Counted from the first letter of the stretch, positions 7,689 through 16,379 are shown. The stretch: DNA of 16,503 bases from JBIKVP01 sp044356745 (GCA_044356745.1 JBIKVP010000043.1:1-16503); one strand, 5' to 3'. Notes: generated from the letters alone by a model not told the origin. Numbers and translations: made by a program.

Positions 7689-7776
7689 ATACATCAAAAC
7701 ATAAAAATTTGACTTAATGTTGCGTGCGTGAAAGGTATATTGAAGCCATTCTGTCAAAAAATATCTGTGCAATATG

Positions 7777-10194
7777 TTACACATCGACCCGCGCTGAGAG
7801 GGCATTATCTTGAATAAACTCGCGGCGCGGCTCAACAACATCGCCCATGAGCTTCACGAAAAGATCATCTGCCTCATCCACTTCCTTGACCTTAACCTGA
7901 AGGAGGGAGCGAACATTACGATCAAGTGTTGTTTCCCATAATTGATCGGGGTTCATCTCGCCCAGGCCCTTATAGCGTTGGAGCTGGATGCTTTTACGCC
8001 CATATGTCGTAAGAACATCAAAAAGTGAGATAGGACCATAAATGGGTGTTTCTTCACCCTTGCGGATCAGGATTGAAGGTTCCGAATATACCTCTTGTAA
8101 AGATGTAATATGCTCATTGAGTTTGCGCGCTTCTTGAGATGCAAGCAATGCTTCATCAATAAGGGCAACTTGCTTGACACCGCGCACGGTGCGCACCATT
8201 CGATAACCTTTATCGGTCACTTCGCCTTGCCAGCCGCGTTCTGTATCTTCTGAAATCGCATCAAGACGCACTGCAAGACGCTGTGCCTTGGCAAGCTCTG
8301 ATGACGCTTCAACAGGATGTAGTGCACCTGCAATCGCACCTTGTTCTACTACAGCACGATCATAACGCGAATGCAGCCCATTGATGATATTACGAACTGT
8401 ACGTGCTTCTTCAATCAAGAACTTTAAATCCGCACCCGCACGCTCTTCTCCAGATGCAAGGCGTAAAAGTGTGCCATCTAAACCGCCATCAATCAAATAA
8501 TCTTCGAGTGCACGTTCATCTTTTAAATACAATGATGATTTGCCCCGTGCTGCTTTATAAAGTGGAGGTTGCGCGATATAAAGATGACCACGATCAATGA
8601 CTTCTGGCATTTGTCTAAAGAAAAATGTCAGCAGTAGTGTGCGAATATGTGAGCCGTCAACGTCAGCATCGGTCATGATAATAATTTTATGATAACGCAG
8701 CTTTTCAATATTAAATTCTTCACGCCCAATCCCTGTACCGAGCGCGGTGATTAACGTGCCGATCTCCTGACTTGAGAGCATTTTATCAAAGCGTGCACGC
8801 TCGACATTGAGAATTTTACCGCGCAAAGGCAGAACCGCTTGATACTCACGATTACGTCCTTGCTTAGCCGAGCCACCAGCTGAGTCACCCTCTACAATAA
8901 AGAGTTCAGATTTTGCCGGATCGCGCTCTTGGCAATCCGCTAATTTTCCAGGGAGCGAAGCAATATCAAGCGCTCCTTTGCGACGGGTGAGCTCGCGTGC
9001 CTTACGCGCTGCTTCGCGCGCCGCCGCAGCTTCAACCACCTTGCCAATTAGAATTTTTGCGTCGCTAGGATGCTCTTCAAGCCATGTGCTGAGTGCTTCA
9101 TTGAGCACATTTTCAACGACAGGTCGTACTTCAGAAGAGACAAGTTTGTCTTTTGTTTGGCTGGAGAATTTCGGATCAGGCACTTTAACGGAGATAATTG
9201 CTGTCAATCCCTCACGACAATCATCTCCCGTAAGCGATACCTTTTCTCTTTTGAGAATACCGGAGTTTTCCGCGTAACCCGTCACTTGCCGTGTGAGTGC
9301 GCCGCGAAATCCTGCAAGGTGCGTACCGCCATCGCGCTGGGGTATATTATTGGTAAAACACAACACATTTTCATGATAACTGTCATTCCACCATAGAGCG
9401 ACTTCAACGGTAATCGCATCTTTTTCCACCTTGATGACAATCGGTTTGCTCACAAGAGGAGATTTGGCGCGATCAAGATAACGGACAAACGCTTCCAAGC
9501 CGCCATCATAAATCAATTCTTCGCGTTTAATTTCAGCATGGCGTTTATCTGTGAGAATAATCCGCACACCTGAATTCAAAAACGCGAGTTCGCGCAAACG
9601 ATGTTCTAACGTTTTATAGTCAAATTCCACCATCGTGAATGTTGCGGGTGAAGGGAAAAACGTCACTTCCGTGCCCTTGCGTCCTGCACCATCGCCAACA
9701 ATGACGAGCGGAGATACTGCAACACCATCACGGAATTCCATGAAGTGCTCTTTCCCGCCGCGCCAGATGCGCAGTTTAAGCCAAGTTGAAAGCGCATTGA
9801 CGACCGAAACACCTACGCCGTGTAGTCCCCCAGAGACTTTATAGGAATTTTGATCAAATTTTCCGCCCGCATGAAGTTGCGTCATAATCACTTCAGCCGC
9901 AGATACGCCTTCTTCAGTGTGAATATCTGTTGGAATACCGCGCCCGTTATCAGTGACAGTCACAGAGCCCTCGGCATTGAGCGTCACGGTCACTTCTGTA
10001 GCATGGCCGGCAAGAGCTTCGTCGATGGCATTATCTACAACTTCGTAAACCATGTGATGCAGACCCGAGCCGTCATCGGTGTCCCCAATATACATCCCTG
10101 GGCGCTTGCGCACCGCATCAAGACCTTTAAGAACTTTAATTGAATCTGCGCCATATTCGGCCTCTAGGTGCGCTGTACGAGCCGCTTCACCCAT
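7777..10194 (-). CDS. gyrB: DNA gyrase subunit B
   Basis: ATPase subunit of DNA gyrase, which works with GyrA to add negative supercoils. The N-terminal GHKL ATPase domain shows EVVDNAIDEA (Mg/ATP Asn about 55), DNGRGIP (Asp 82) and GLHGVGVSVVNALS. The transducer domain carries QTK (346-348). The TOPRIM domain has EGDSAGGSAKQG (435-441 and on) and DADVDGSHIR (509 on). The C terminus keeps QRYKGLGEMNPDQLWETT. The position matching E. coli Lys447 is Arg (PLRGK), common in alphaproteobacteria. The start at 10194 gives 805 residues, close to E. coli (804), and has GGGAG seven bases upstream. Upstream in-frame starts at 10221 (ATG) and 10248 (TTG) have weaker sites. It is divergent from the DUF1489 gene and about 120 bases upstream of the glycan unit on the same strand. 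Confidence 0.97.
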   Translation of the reverse strand: MGEAARTAHLEAEYGADSIKVLKGLDAVRKRPGMYIGDTDDGSGLHHMVYEVVDNAIDEALAGHATEVTVTLNAEGSVTVTDNGRGIPTDIHTEEGVSAAEVIMTQLHAGGKFDQNSYKVSGGLHGVGVSVVNALSTWLKLRIWRGGKEHFMEFRDGVAVSPLVIVGDGAGRKGTEVTFFPSPATFTMVEFDYKTLEHRLRELAFLNSGVRIILTDKRHAEIKREELIYDGGLEAFVRYLDRAKSPLVSKPIVIKVEKDAITVEVALWWNDSYHENVLCFTNNIPQRDGGTHLAGFRGALTRQVTGYAENSGILKREKVSLTGDDCREGLTAIISVKVPDPKFSSQTKDKLVSSEVRPVVENVLNEALSTWLEEHPSDAKILIGKVVEAAAAREAARKARELTRRKGALDIASLPGKLADCQERDPAKSELFIVEGDSAGGSAKQGRNREYQAVLPLRGKILNVERARFDKMLSSQEIGTLITALGTGIGREEFNIEKLRYHKIIIMTDADVDGSHIRTLLLTFFFRQMPEVIDRGHLYIAQPPLYKAARGKSSLYLKDERALEDYLIDGGLDGTLLRLASGEERAGADLKFLIEEARTVRNIINGLHSRYDRAVVEQGAIAGALHPVEASSELAKAQRLAVRLDAISEDTERGWQGEVTDKGYRMVRTVRGVKQVALIDEALLASQEARKLNEHITSLQEVYSEPSILIRKGEETPIYGPISLFDVLTTYGRKSIQLQRYKGLGEMNPDQLWETTLDRNVRSLLQVKVKEVDEADDLFVKLMGDVVEPRREFIQDNALSARVDV

Positions 10195-10252
10195 CTCGCC
10201 ACTCCCAACTATTTCCTGCATTTTTATTCCGATTCGCGTTACTATCAAACAC

Positions 10253-10285
10253 TAGAGCATGTTACTTAAAAGTGGAAACGGTTTT
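10253..10285. repeat. Fragment resembling the alphaproteobacterial extragenic palindrome
   Basis: The gyrB-DUF1489 gap contains CTAGAGCATG followed by AAAAGTGGAAACGGTTTT. Repeats with the elements 'AGAGCATG' and 'AAAGTGGAAACCGGTTTT' are widespread between genes in Rhizobiales and relatives. The partner half (…CATGCTCT) is not visible, so this would be a remnant or a chance match. It sits within the likely gyrB 5' region. Confidence 0.35.
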
Positions 10286-10434
10286 GCAACCCATCATGTC
10301 CATGCCAAAACATTACAGCGTATTTTGTGGCGTTAAAATTTTTAATCATGGGTTCAAAACATTTCAATCGTGCTTGATGCACTATGTAAACCACTTCAAA
10401 AATTTGAATCGATTCCTGAAACACGTGAAAGATT

Positions 10435-10875
10435 ATGATGCCCCTTCATATTGTTAAATTCTGTGTTGGCATTTCTTCGATTGCAGAGCTTGAAGCACGT
10501 ATTGCCACTTTAATGCACATCAAAGCAGCGCAAGGGTTAGCTCAAGAACATATACACACCACACGTATGGTTCCAAAACGCAAAGATGAACTGCTTGATC
10601 ATGGGTCGATGTATTGGGTGATTAAAGGGCATATCGCATGCCGTCAAAATTTGCTTGATATTCGCATCGATCAGGATGAACAGGGCAAATCCTATGCAGG
10701 TTTGGTTTTGGAACCTGTTGTTGTGCCTGTACGCACTGTACCACGTCGCCCGTTTCAGGGATGGCGTTATCTCAATGCCCAAGATGCCCCACCCGATATC
10801 ACCGCTTTGCAAATGGGCGATACGCCCATGCCAGAAGCGATGCAGCGTGATTTGATAGCATTAGGGCTGCTGTAA
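10435..10875 (+). CDS. DUF1489 family protein
   Basis: A 146-residue soluble protein. It matches the pattern I recall for DUF1489, a family mainly of alphaproteobacteria: 'HivKfCVGi.si.eLea', 'HtTRMvPkRkdELLdhGSmYWVIKG', 'R...LDiri..de', 'gLvLePvvVpVrtvPRRPFQGWRYL...DAPPDi'. Its function is unknown to me. It has no signal peptide or membrane helix. Two tandem ATG codons (10435 and 10438) are both possible starts; the ribosome site is weak (GTGAAAG). It is divergent from gyrB and followed 136 bases later by the Zur-box GTPase gene, so it is probably a single-gene unit. Confidence 0.85.
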   Translation: MMPLHIVKFCVGISSIAELEARIATLMHIKAAQGLAQEHIHTTRMVPKRKDELLDHGSMYWVIKGHIACRQNLLDIRIDQDEQGKSYAGLVLEPVVVPVRTVPRRPFQGWRYLNAQDAPPDITALQMGDTPMPEAMQRDLIALGLL

Positions 10876-10980
10876 GCACAATATTCACGTTGAGTGACAA
10901 GAATTTCCCACTTTAAACATCGCGTGTTTATGCGCTTGAGAAAACAGTTGCAGATCAATTTCAATTCTTATAGGAAGAAA

Positions 10981-10997
10981 ATGTTATGTTATAACAT
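10981..10997 (+). promoter_or_regulatory. Zur box (zinc uptake regulator operator)
   Basis: ATGTTATGTTATAACAT matches the proteobacterial Zur core ATGTTAT-ANT-ATAACAT at every conserved position. It lies 14 bases before the start codon of a COG0523 GTPase, a family known to be Zur-controlled. Zinc-loaded Zur would be expected to block transcription here and release it under zinc shortage. Confidence 0.8.
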
Positions 10998-11011
10998 AAA
11001 ATGGATATACT

Positions 11012-12268
11012 ATGACGCAACAACTTCATGCCGATGTTTCTAACAATAATGTTGAGGCTAAAAAGCTCCCCGTCACAGTGCTTTCTGGATTTTTGGGGGC
11101 GGGCAAGACAACGGTTCTCAATCACATTCTCAACAACCGTGAGGGGCAAAAAGTCGCGGTGATTGTCAACGATATGTCCGAAGTCAACATCGACGCGGAT
11201 CTTATTCGTGCAGGCGATGCGAACCTTTCGCGCACTGATGAAAAGCTTGTTGAACTCACCAATGGGTGTATTTGCTGCACACTGCGTGATGATCTTCTGG
11301 CTGAGGTCAAGCGTATCGCGCAAGATAATCGCTTTGATTATCTTCTCATTGAAGGGACAGGCATTGCAGAGCCGCTTCCGATCGCTGCAACCTTCGATTT
11401 TCGGGATGAGGACGATTTTTCTTTAGGGGATTATGCCCGTCTTGATACGATGGTGACGGTGGTTGATGCCGTGAATTTGCTCAAAGATTTTGGTTCAACA
11501 GATTTTTTAAGTGATCGGGGTGAAACAGCGGGTGAAGATGATGAGCGCACGCTTGTTGATCTTCTCGTTGATCAAATTGAATTTGCCGATGTTATTATTC
11601 TCAATAAAATTTCAACGGCTACATCTGAGCAAAAAGATCTGGCACTCAAAGTTATTTGCGGCCTTAACCCGCAAGCAAAAGTCATTGAAGCCGATTATGG
11701 CCGCGTATCCGTCAAGGATGTGCTCAACACGAAACTATTTGACTTTGAAAAAGCGCATCAACATCCGCTCTGGTATCAAGAGCTGTATGGTTTTAAAGAC
11801 CACGTGCCAGAGACTGAAGAATATGGTATTTCATCGTTCGTTTATCGCGCCCGTCGCCCATTTCATCCGCAAAAATTCAACGCATTTTTACAAAAAACAT
11901 GGCTTGGCCTCATTCGCGCCAAGGGGCATTTTTGGCTTGCCACACGCCCCGATTGGGTCGGAGAAATGTCGCTCGCAGGCGCATTGTGCAAAACCGAGGC
12001 GATGGGTCTATGGTGTGGTGCGATTCCCAAATCACGCTGGCCAGACAGTCAAGAATGGCAAGATCTGATGGACAAGCACTGGCATCCTATCTGGCAAGAT
12101 CGCCGTCAGGAAATGGTGTTCATTGGCTCTGGCATGGATCAAGAGGCGATGACAAAAGCGCTTGATGCCTGTCTTGTTGGCAACGATGAGAAAGACATCT
12201 TCGAGCCAATGGATTGGCGACATCTTCCAGACCCGTTCCCCATCTGGAAACGCGCTGAGGCGGCTTAA
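11012..12268 (+). CDS. COG0523 (CobW/P47K) GTPase, probable zinc metallochaperone of the ZigA/ZagA type
   Basis: A G3E-family GTPase of 418 residues, cytoplasmic. The G domain has Walker A GFLGAGKTT (26-34), the family metal-binding CxCC motif in NGCICCTLRDDL (C86, C88, C89) and LLIEGTGIAEP (111-121). The position of the NKxD base-reading motif reads NKIS (198-201), so the Asp is replaced. The CobW C-terminal domain contains GISSFVYRARRPFHP, KGHFWLATRPDWVG and DRRQEMVFIG, typical of the larger zinc-linked subgroup. Known relatives deliver zinc to apo-enzymes during starvation. The Zur box at 10981-10997 supports the zinc role over cobalamin or nitrile-hydratase roles. The ribosome site is weak (GGA eight bases upstream). 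It is a single-gene unit; htpX has its own promoter-like sequence. Confidence 0.9.
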   Translation: MTQQLHADVSNNNVEAKKLPVTVLSGFLGAGKTTVLNHILNNREGQKVAVIVNDMSEVNIDADLIRAGDANLSRTDEKLVELTNGCICCTLRDDLLAEVKRIAQDNRFDYLLIEGTGIAEPLPIAATFDFRDEDDFSLGDYARLDTMVTVVDAVNLLKDFGSTDFLSDRGETAGEDDERTLVDLLVDQIEFADVIILNKISTATSEQKDLALKVICGLNPQAKVIEADYGRVSVKDVLNTKLFDFEKAHQHPLWYQELYGFKDHVPETEEYGISSFVYRARRPFHPQKFNAFLQKTWLGLIRAKGHFWLATRPDWVGEMSLAGALCKTEAMGLWCGAIPKSRWPDSQEWQDLMDKHWHPIWQDRRQEMVFIGSGMDQEAMTKALDACLVGNDEKDIFEPMDWRHLPDPFPIWKRAEAA

Positions 12269-12305
12269 AAAGCGCGCATAACTTTTGACCGCTTCATCTC
12301 TGACC

Positions 12306-12334
12306 TTGCTCTAAATCTGCCATCTTACTATATT
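12306..12334 (+). promoter_or_regulatory. Probable htpX-rsmB promoter
   Basis: TTGCTC (12306-12311) and TATATT (12329-12334) are separated by 17 bases and fit a vegetative promoter well. They lie 41 bases before the htpX start. I looked for a sigma-32 heat-shock pattern (CTTG and CCCAT-like boxes) and did not find a convincing one. Confidence 0.5.
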
Positions 12335-12374
12335 TCAATAACGCGGCTTGAGTAAAAGTTGCATGAGGTGGTTG

Positions 12375-13430
12375 ATGAATTATTTTCGCACGGGAATGTT
12401 GCTTGCCGCAATGACGGCATTGTTTGGCGTGATTGGTTTTCTGATTGGCGGCAAGGGCGGGATGATGATTGCCCTTCTTTTTGCGGCGGGAACCAATCTC
12501 TTCGCCTACTGGAACTCGGATAGGCTTGCGCTCAATGCGCACAACGCCCGTGAAGTGACAGAGACAGACGCGCCCGAATTTGTCCGCATGGTGAAAGAAC
12601 TCGCGCTGCGTGCGCAAATGCCAATGCCCCGTGTGTATATTATGGATGAAGCGCAGCCTAATGCCTTTGCCACGGGGCGTAATCCTGAAAATGCGGCTGT
12701 GGCCGCAACCACGGGTCTCATGCAGATGCTCACCAAAGAAGAGCTTGCGGGTGTGATGGCGCATGAATTGGCGCATATCAAACACCATGACACCTTAACG
12801 ATGACGATAACGGCAACGCTAGCGGGGGCTATTTCTGCTATCGCCACGTGGGGATCGTTTTTTGGCGGGGGATCAGATGAAAAACGGAGCATGATTGTTT
12901 CGATTCTGATCGCAATTGTTGCTCCCCTTGCCGCGATGGTGATTCAAATGGCGATTAGCCGCTCACGGGAATATGAGGCGGATCGCGTAGGAGGGGAAAT
13001 ATGCGGCAACCCTGCTTGGCTTGCCTCGGCTTTAGAAAAAATCTCGCAAGGTGTTGCGCATATTCCCAATGAAAGCGCGGAACATCATCCCGCGACCTCA
13101 CATTTATTTATTCTCAATCCGTTGCATGTCGGGGGGATGCAGGCGCTGTTTTCAACCCACCCTGACCCGCAAGAGAGGATAGGGTTGTTGATGGATCAGG
13201 CGCGCGCGAAGGGTCAATATTATTCAACCTCTGGTTCAGATCGTGCTTTTGGCTCAGGCTTTGATCGGGTTGAGTCGTATGATGATGAAGATCGTTATGA
13301 AAGGCGTGATTCATATGAGCGTGTAACAACCACAAGTTCAACGCAAGGCCCTTGGGGGCGGCGCACCACTGCTTCTCATGATGATGAACCCTCATCAGAC
13401 AGGCTTGGCCCGTGGGGACGCAAACGGTGA
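12375..13430 (+). CDS. htpX: Membrane zinc metalloprotease HtpX (M48B)
   Basis: Inner-membrane protease that degrades damaged or misfolded membrane proteins, in the FtsH-linked quality-control network. It is 351 residues. Two N-terminal membrane helices (about 5-46) are followed by the cytosolic catalytic domain with VMAHELAHIKHHD (HExxH, 130-134), two more helices (about 142-163 and 172-195), the third zinc ligand in SREYEADRVGG (199-206), and the family motif STHPDPQERI (259-268). The tail (about 285-351) is longer than in the compact forms, rich in Asp/Arg/Tyr/Ser and contains GPWGR twice. The ATG at 12375 has GAGG six bases upstream and gives the standard MNYFRTG start; an upstream TTG at 12348 is not needed. 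Its stop overlaps the rsmB start, so the two are coupled. Confidence 0.95.
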   Translation: MNYFRTGMLLAAMTALFGVIGFLIGGKGGMMIALLFAAGTNLFAYWNSDRLALNAHNAREVTETDAPEFVRMVKELALRAQMPMPRVYIMDEAQPNAFATGRNPENAAVAATTGLMQMLTKEELAGVMAHELAHIKHHDTLTMTITATLAGAISAIATWGSFFGGGSDEKRSMIVSILIAIVAPLAAMVIQMAISRSREYEADRVGGEICGNPAWLASALEKISQGVAHIPNESAEHHPATSHLFILNPLHVGGMQALFSTHPDPQERIGLLMDQARAKGQYYSTSGSDRAFGSGFDRVESYDDEDRYERRDSYERVTTTSSTQGPWGRRTTASHDDEPSSDRLGPWGRKR

Positions 13431-14806
13431 ACAAACCGCATCAAACGCTCCAAAACAGAACTGACTTCCATAAAAATAAGCGTGATCCGGCGGGGTTAAG
13501 TGTGCGGCGCTTGGTTATTGAAACCATCGCTCACGTTTTAAAATCACGACAAGGACTTGATGAAGCGTTTGAGCTTTTACTTCCTCCCAGTGGTTTAGAA
13601 GGACGCGATATTGGCCTTGCTAAAGCGATTGCACAAACCAGTTTTCGCTACAAAGGCTCACTTGAAGCACTTATTGAACAGTGTTGTGATGATGGTTTGC
13701 CTGCCAAATCTGGATCATTAAGGCACATTTTAATCACCGCTGCAGCGCAAATTCTGCATATGGATGTCGCAGATCACGCGGCAGTTGATCTAGCTGTGAC
13801 ATTGACGCGTGAAGACAATCGCAGCGCCCCATATCATGCGCTTGTCAATGCGGTTTTAAGACGTATTGCACGAGAAAAAGACGCCATATTAAGCGAAAAT
13901 CAAACGATTGGTGAGGATACACCCGAATGGCTTTTGAAGCGTTGGATCAAAGCATATGGCCAAGAGGTTGCACACGCATTAGCACAAGCGCACCATCAGC
14001 TTCCTTCACTCGACATGACCATCAAAGACAGCCCTGACATATGGGCCAAGCGTTTAAATGGTGTTGTCTTGCCCAACGGTTCAATCCGTTTATTAAGTCG
14101 CGATACACCTATTCCAGACCTTGAGGGTTTTCATGAGGGCGCTTGGTGGGTGCAGGATGTGGGGGCAAGTTTTGCCGCGCAGCTTCTTAAGCCACAAGCG
14201 GGAGAGCGTATTCTGGATTTATGTGCGGCTCCTGGTGGAAAAACTGCGCAACTTGCTGCGGCGGGAGCGCTTGTAACAGCGCTTGATCGCTCAGAAAAAC
14301 GTTTAAAACGATTATCTGAAAACATGGCGCGTTTGAACCTTAATGTGACTGTCGTTGTCGCAGATGGCATGACGTACAGTGCTGAGCCTTTTGATGCGGT
14401 GCTGCTTGATGCACCCTGTTCCGCAACGGGTACGCTTCGCCGACATCCTGAAGTGGCATGGGTGCGCATAAAAGAGGATATTCTCAAACTTGCTCAAACA
14501 CAAAGTCGTTTACTCGATCAAGCAGCTAAACTTGTGAAACTCGGTGGAAGGCTCGTGTATTGCACCTGTTCACTTGAGCCAGAAGAGGGCATTGATCAGA
14601 TCAACGCTTTCCTCAATCGCAACAAAGACTTTCGCCGTGAAATTATAACAAAAAACGAGCTATTTGGATTTGAACACGCTATCACAGAGCAAGGGGATGT
14701 GCGCACACTGCCCTGTTTGTCATTAGCAGATCAAGAAAGTGAAAAATCTTCTACATTCAATGGCATGGATGGATTCTTTATAGCTAGACTTAAACGAATC
14801 ATGTAG
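13427..14806 (+). CDS. rsmB: 16S rRNA (cytosine-967-C5)-methyltransferase RsmB
   Basis: SAM-dependent methyltransferase that makes m5C967 in 16S rRNA. It is 459 residues. The N-terminal NusB-like RNA-binding domain (about 20-155) is followed by the Rossmann catalytic domain. Motifs are ILDLCAAPGGKTAQ (SAM binding, about 262-275), DAPCSATGTLRRHPEV (motif IV, product-release Cys about 331) and VYCTCSLEPEEG (motif VI, catalytic Cys about 381). The C terminus MDGFFIARLKR is typical. The GTG start at 13427 is chosen because it overlaps the htpX stop (GTGA) and has GGGGA eight bases upstream. An earlier GTG at 13412 adds five residues and has no such site. It forms a two-gene operon with htpX and is convergent with cimA, 30 bases away. 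The archaeal/Nop2-like alternative is less likely because of the NusB domain. Confidence 0.93.
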   Translation: MNKPHQTLQNRTDFHKNKRDPAGLSVRRLVIETIAHVLKSRQGLDEAFELLLPPSGLEGRDIGLAKAIAQTSFRYKGSLEALIEQCCDDGLPAKSGSLRHILITAAAQILHMDVADHAAVDLAVTLTREDNRSAPYHALVNAVLRRIAREKDAILSENQTIGEDTPEWLLKRWIKAYGQEVAHALAQAHHQLPSLDMTIKDSPDIWAKRLNGVVLPNGSIRLLSRDTPIPDLEGFHEGAWWVQDVGASFAAQLLKPQAGERILDLCAAPGGKTAQLAAAGALVTALDRSEKRLKRLSENMARLNLNVTVVVADGMTYSAEPFDAVLLDAPCSATGTLRRHPEVAWVRIKEDILKLAQTQSRLLDQAAKLVKLGGRLVYCTCSLEPEEGIDQINAFLNRNKDFRREIITKNELFGFEHAITEQGDVRTLPCLSLADQESEKSSTFNGMDGFFIARLKRIM

Positions 14807-14836
14807 CCTTCCATGGATAGTTTTTAACCTAATCAT

Positions 14837-16379
14837 TCAACTCATTATCTTTGCACCTTTAATCATCAATGCATATGTGATGGAATCAGTGAGTGCTTCG
14901 AACGATGCATCAATAATATTGGGTGAGACCCCAACAGTTGTCCACGTCATGGGATGATCCGCCTCAGAAGTATGATCGCCTGTTTCGATCAGCACTCTCG
15001 TTACTGCGTCTGATCCACCTTGAAAAATACGCACCTTATAATCTAAAAGTTCAAGCCCTGAAATCAAGCTCTGATACGGCCCTAAATCTTTACGCAGCGC
15101 GCGATCAAGAGCATTCACTGGGCCATTTCCTTCAGCAGCAGACATAAAAACATCATCACCCACGCGCACTTTGACTGTTGCTTCGGCAAAAGTGGCAAGC
15201 TCCCCTAGTGCATTGAAACGTCTTTCAATATTGACGCTAAAGCGCTCAACATCAAAAAACTGTGGTACATCTCCCAAAACGCGTCTTACCAGAAGATAAA
15301 ACGAAGCATCCGCCCCTTCAAAAGCGTAGCCTTGCGCTTCTTTGGCTTTGACCTGATTCAATACCCTCGTTAATCGTGGATCATCTTTGTCAAGGATGAT
15401 CCCTAAACGCTCAAGCTCAGCACGAATATTAGATTTTCCTGCTTGATCAGAAACTAAAAGCCGACGCGCATTCCCTACAGTTTCTGGTGAAATATGTTCA
15501 TACGTTCGAGGGTCTTTCATCACGGCTGATGCATGAATGCCAGCCTTTGTCACAAAAGCAGACGCTCCCACAAAAGGGGCATGGCGATGAGGCGAACGAT
15601 TGAGAATTTCATCCAATGCGCGTGAGACGAAAGTAAGTTGTGCAAGTTGTGTATCGTCAAGTCCGATAGCATAACGCTTGTTGTAGTGCTCTTTGAGAGC
15701 CAGTGTCCCAATGAGTGTGACAAGATTAGCATTTCCGCACCGCTCACCTAGACCATTGAGCGTACCTTGAATTTGACGCGCACCCGCTTCAACAGCCGCG
15801 AGTGAATTAGCCACTGCGCAACCGCAATCATCATGCGCATGAATGCCTAAATGGTCAGAGGGAATATGTTCTGCCGTTGAACGAACAATCGCTTTGACCT
15901 CATCGGGCAATGTGCCCCCATTAGTGTCGCATAAGACGATCCAACGCGCTCCCGCTTCATAAGCCGTGCTTGCGCAACGCAATGCATATGCGCGATTGGC
16001 TTTAAACCCATCGAAAAAGTGTTCGCAATCGACCATCACTTCGCGTCCCGCTGCCACAGCACGCGTCACACTTGCTTTGAGCGAAGCTAAATGATCTTCT
16101 AAGGTCGCTTCTAATGCAACATGAACATGATAATCCCACGTTTTTACAACAAAAACGATTGCATCCGCCTTCGCGTGTAAAAGCGCATTTATGCCATGAT
16201 CATTATCAATCGCGTGTTTAGAACGCGCAATCATGCCGAAGGCGGCAAATCGCGCTTTTGTCGTGCGTTTTTTTTCAAATAAAGTCGTATCAACGGGATT
16301 GGCTCCTGGATAACCACCTTCAATGTAATCAAGGTTTAATCGCTCAAGCAGAGTGATAATCGCTTTTTTATCATCAATA
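14837..16379 (-). pseudogene. cimA: Citramalate synthase, 5' end cut off by an IS630 insertion
   Basis: CimA condenses pyruvate and acetyl-CoA to (R)-citramalate, the first step of the threonine-independent isoleucine route. The visible part carries the HMGL-like TIM barrel from DYIEGGYPGANP onward, including the metal-binding GIHAHDD and the NGLGERCGNANL motif, a linker, and the full LeuA-type regulatory domain at the C terminus, ending MIKGAKIMS. About 513 residues of cimA remain. The expected N-terminal strand with DTTLRDGxQ (catalytic Arg and metal-binding Asp) is absent. Homology begins at IDDKKAI, exactly where a TA dinucleotide (16378-16379) meets the IS630 terminal repeat. The open frame can be read on to a GTG at 16387, but those codons belong to the IS. 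The start could instead continue beyond the element, outside the window. As it stands the gene cannot make a working enzyme. Confidence 0.85.

Noticed and set aside
7729..7757. Perfect TTGACA on the minus strand downstream of gyrB as a glycan-operon promoter
   Set aside because: No acceptable -10 box lies 16-18 bases downstream, so a promoter cannot be supported although it remains possible.
10195..10248. Longer gyrB starting at TTG 10248 or ATG 10221
   Set aside because: The ATG at 10194 has GGGAG at ideal spacing and gives the usual length; the extra residues have no similarity to GyrB.
10908..10932. Small inverted repeat TAAACA-TCGCG-TGTTTA after the DUF1489 gene as a terminator
   Set aside because: It has only a six-base A/T-rich stem and no T-run follows.
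11511..12068. 185-residue plus-strand frame inside the COG0523 gene
   Set aside because: It is fully nested in a well-supported gene in another frame, shows no motif and has basic, shadow-like composition.
12294..12788. 164-residue minus-strand frame across the start of htpX
   Set aside because: It is antisense to HtpX coding sequence, its composition (many His and Arg) is typical of a shadow, and it has no domain.
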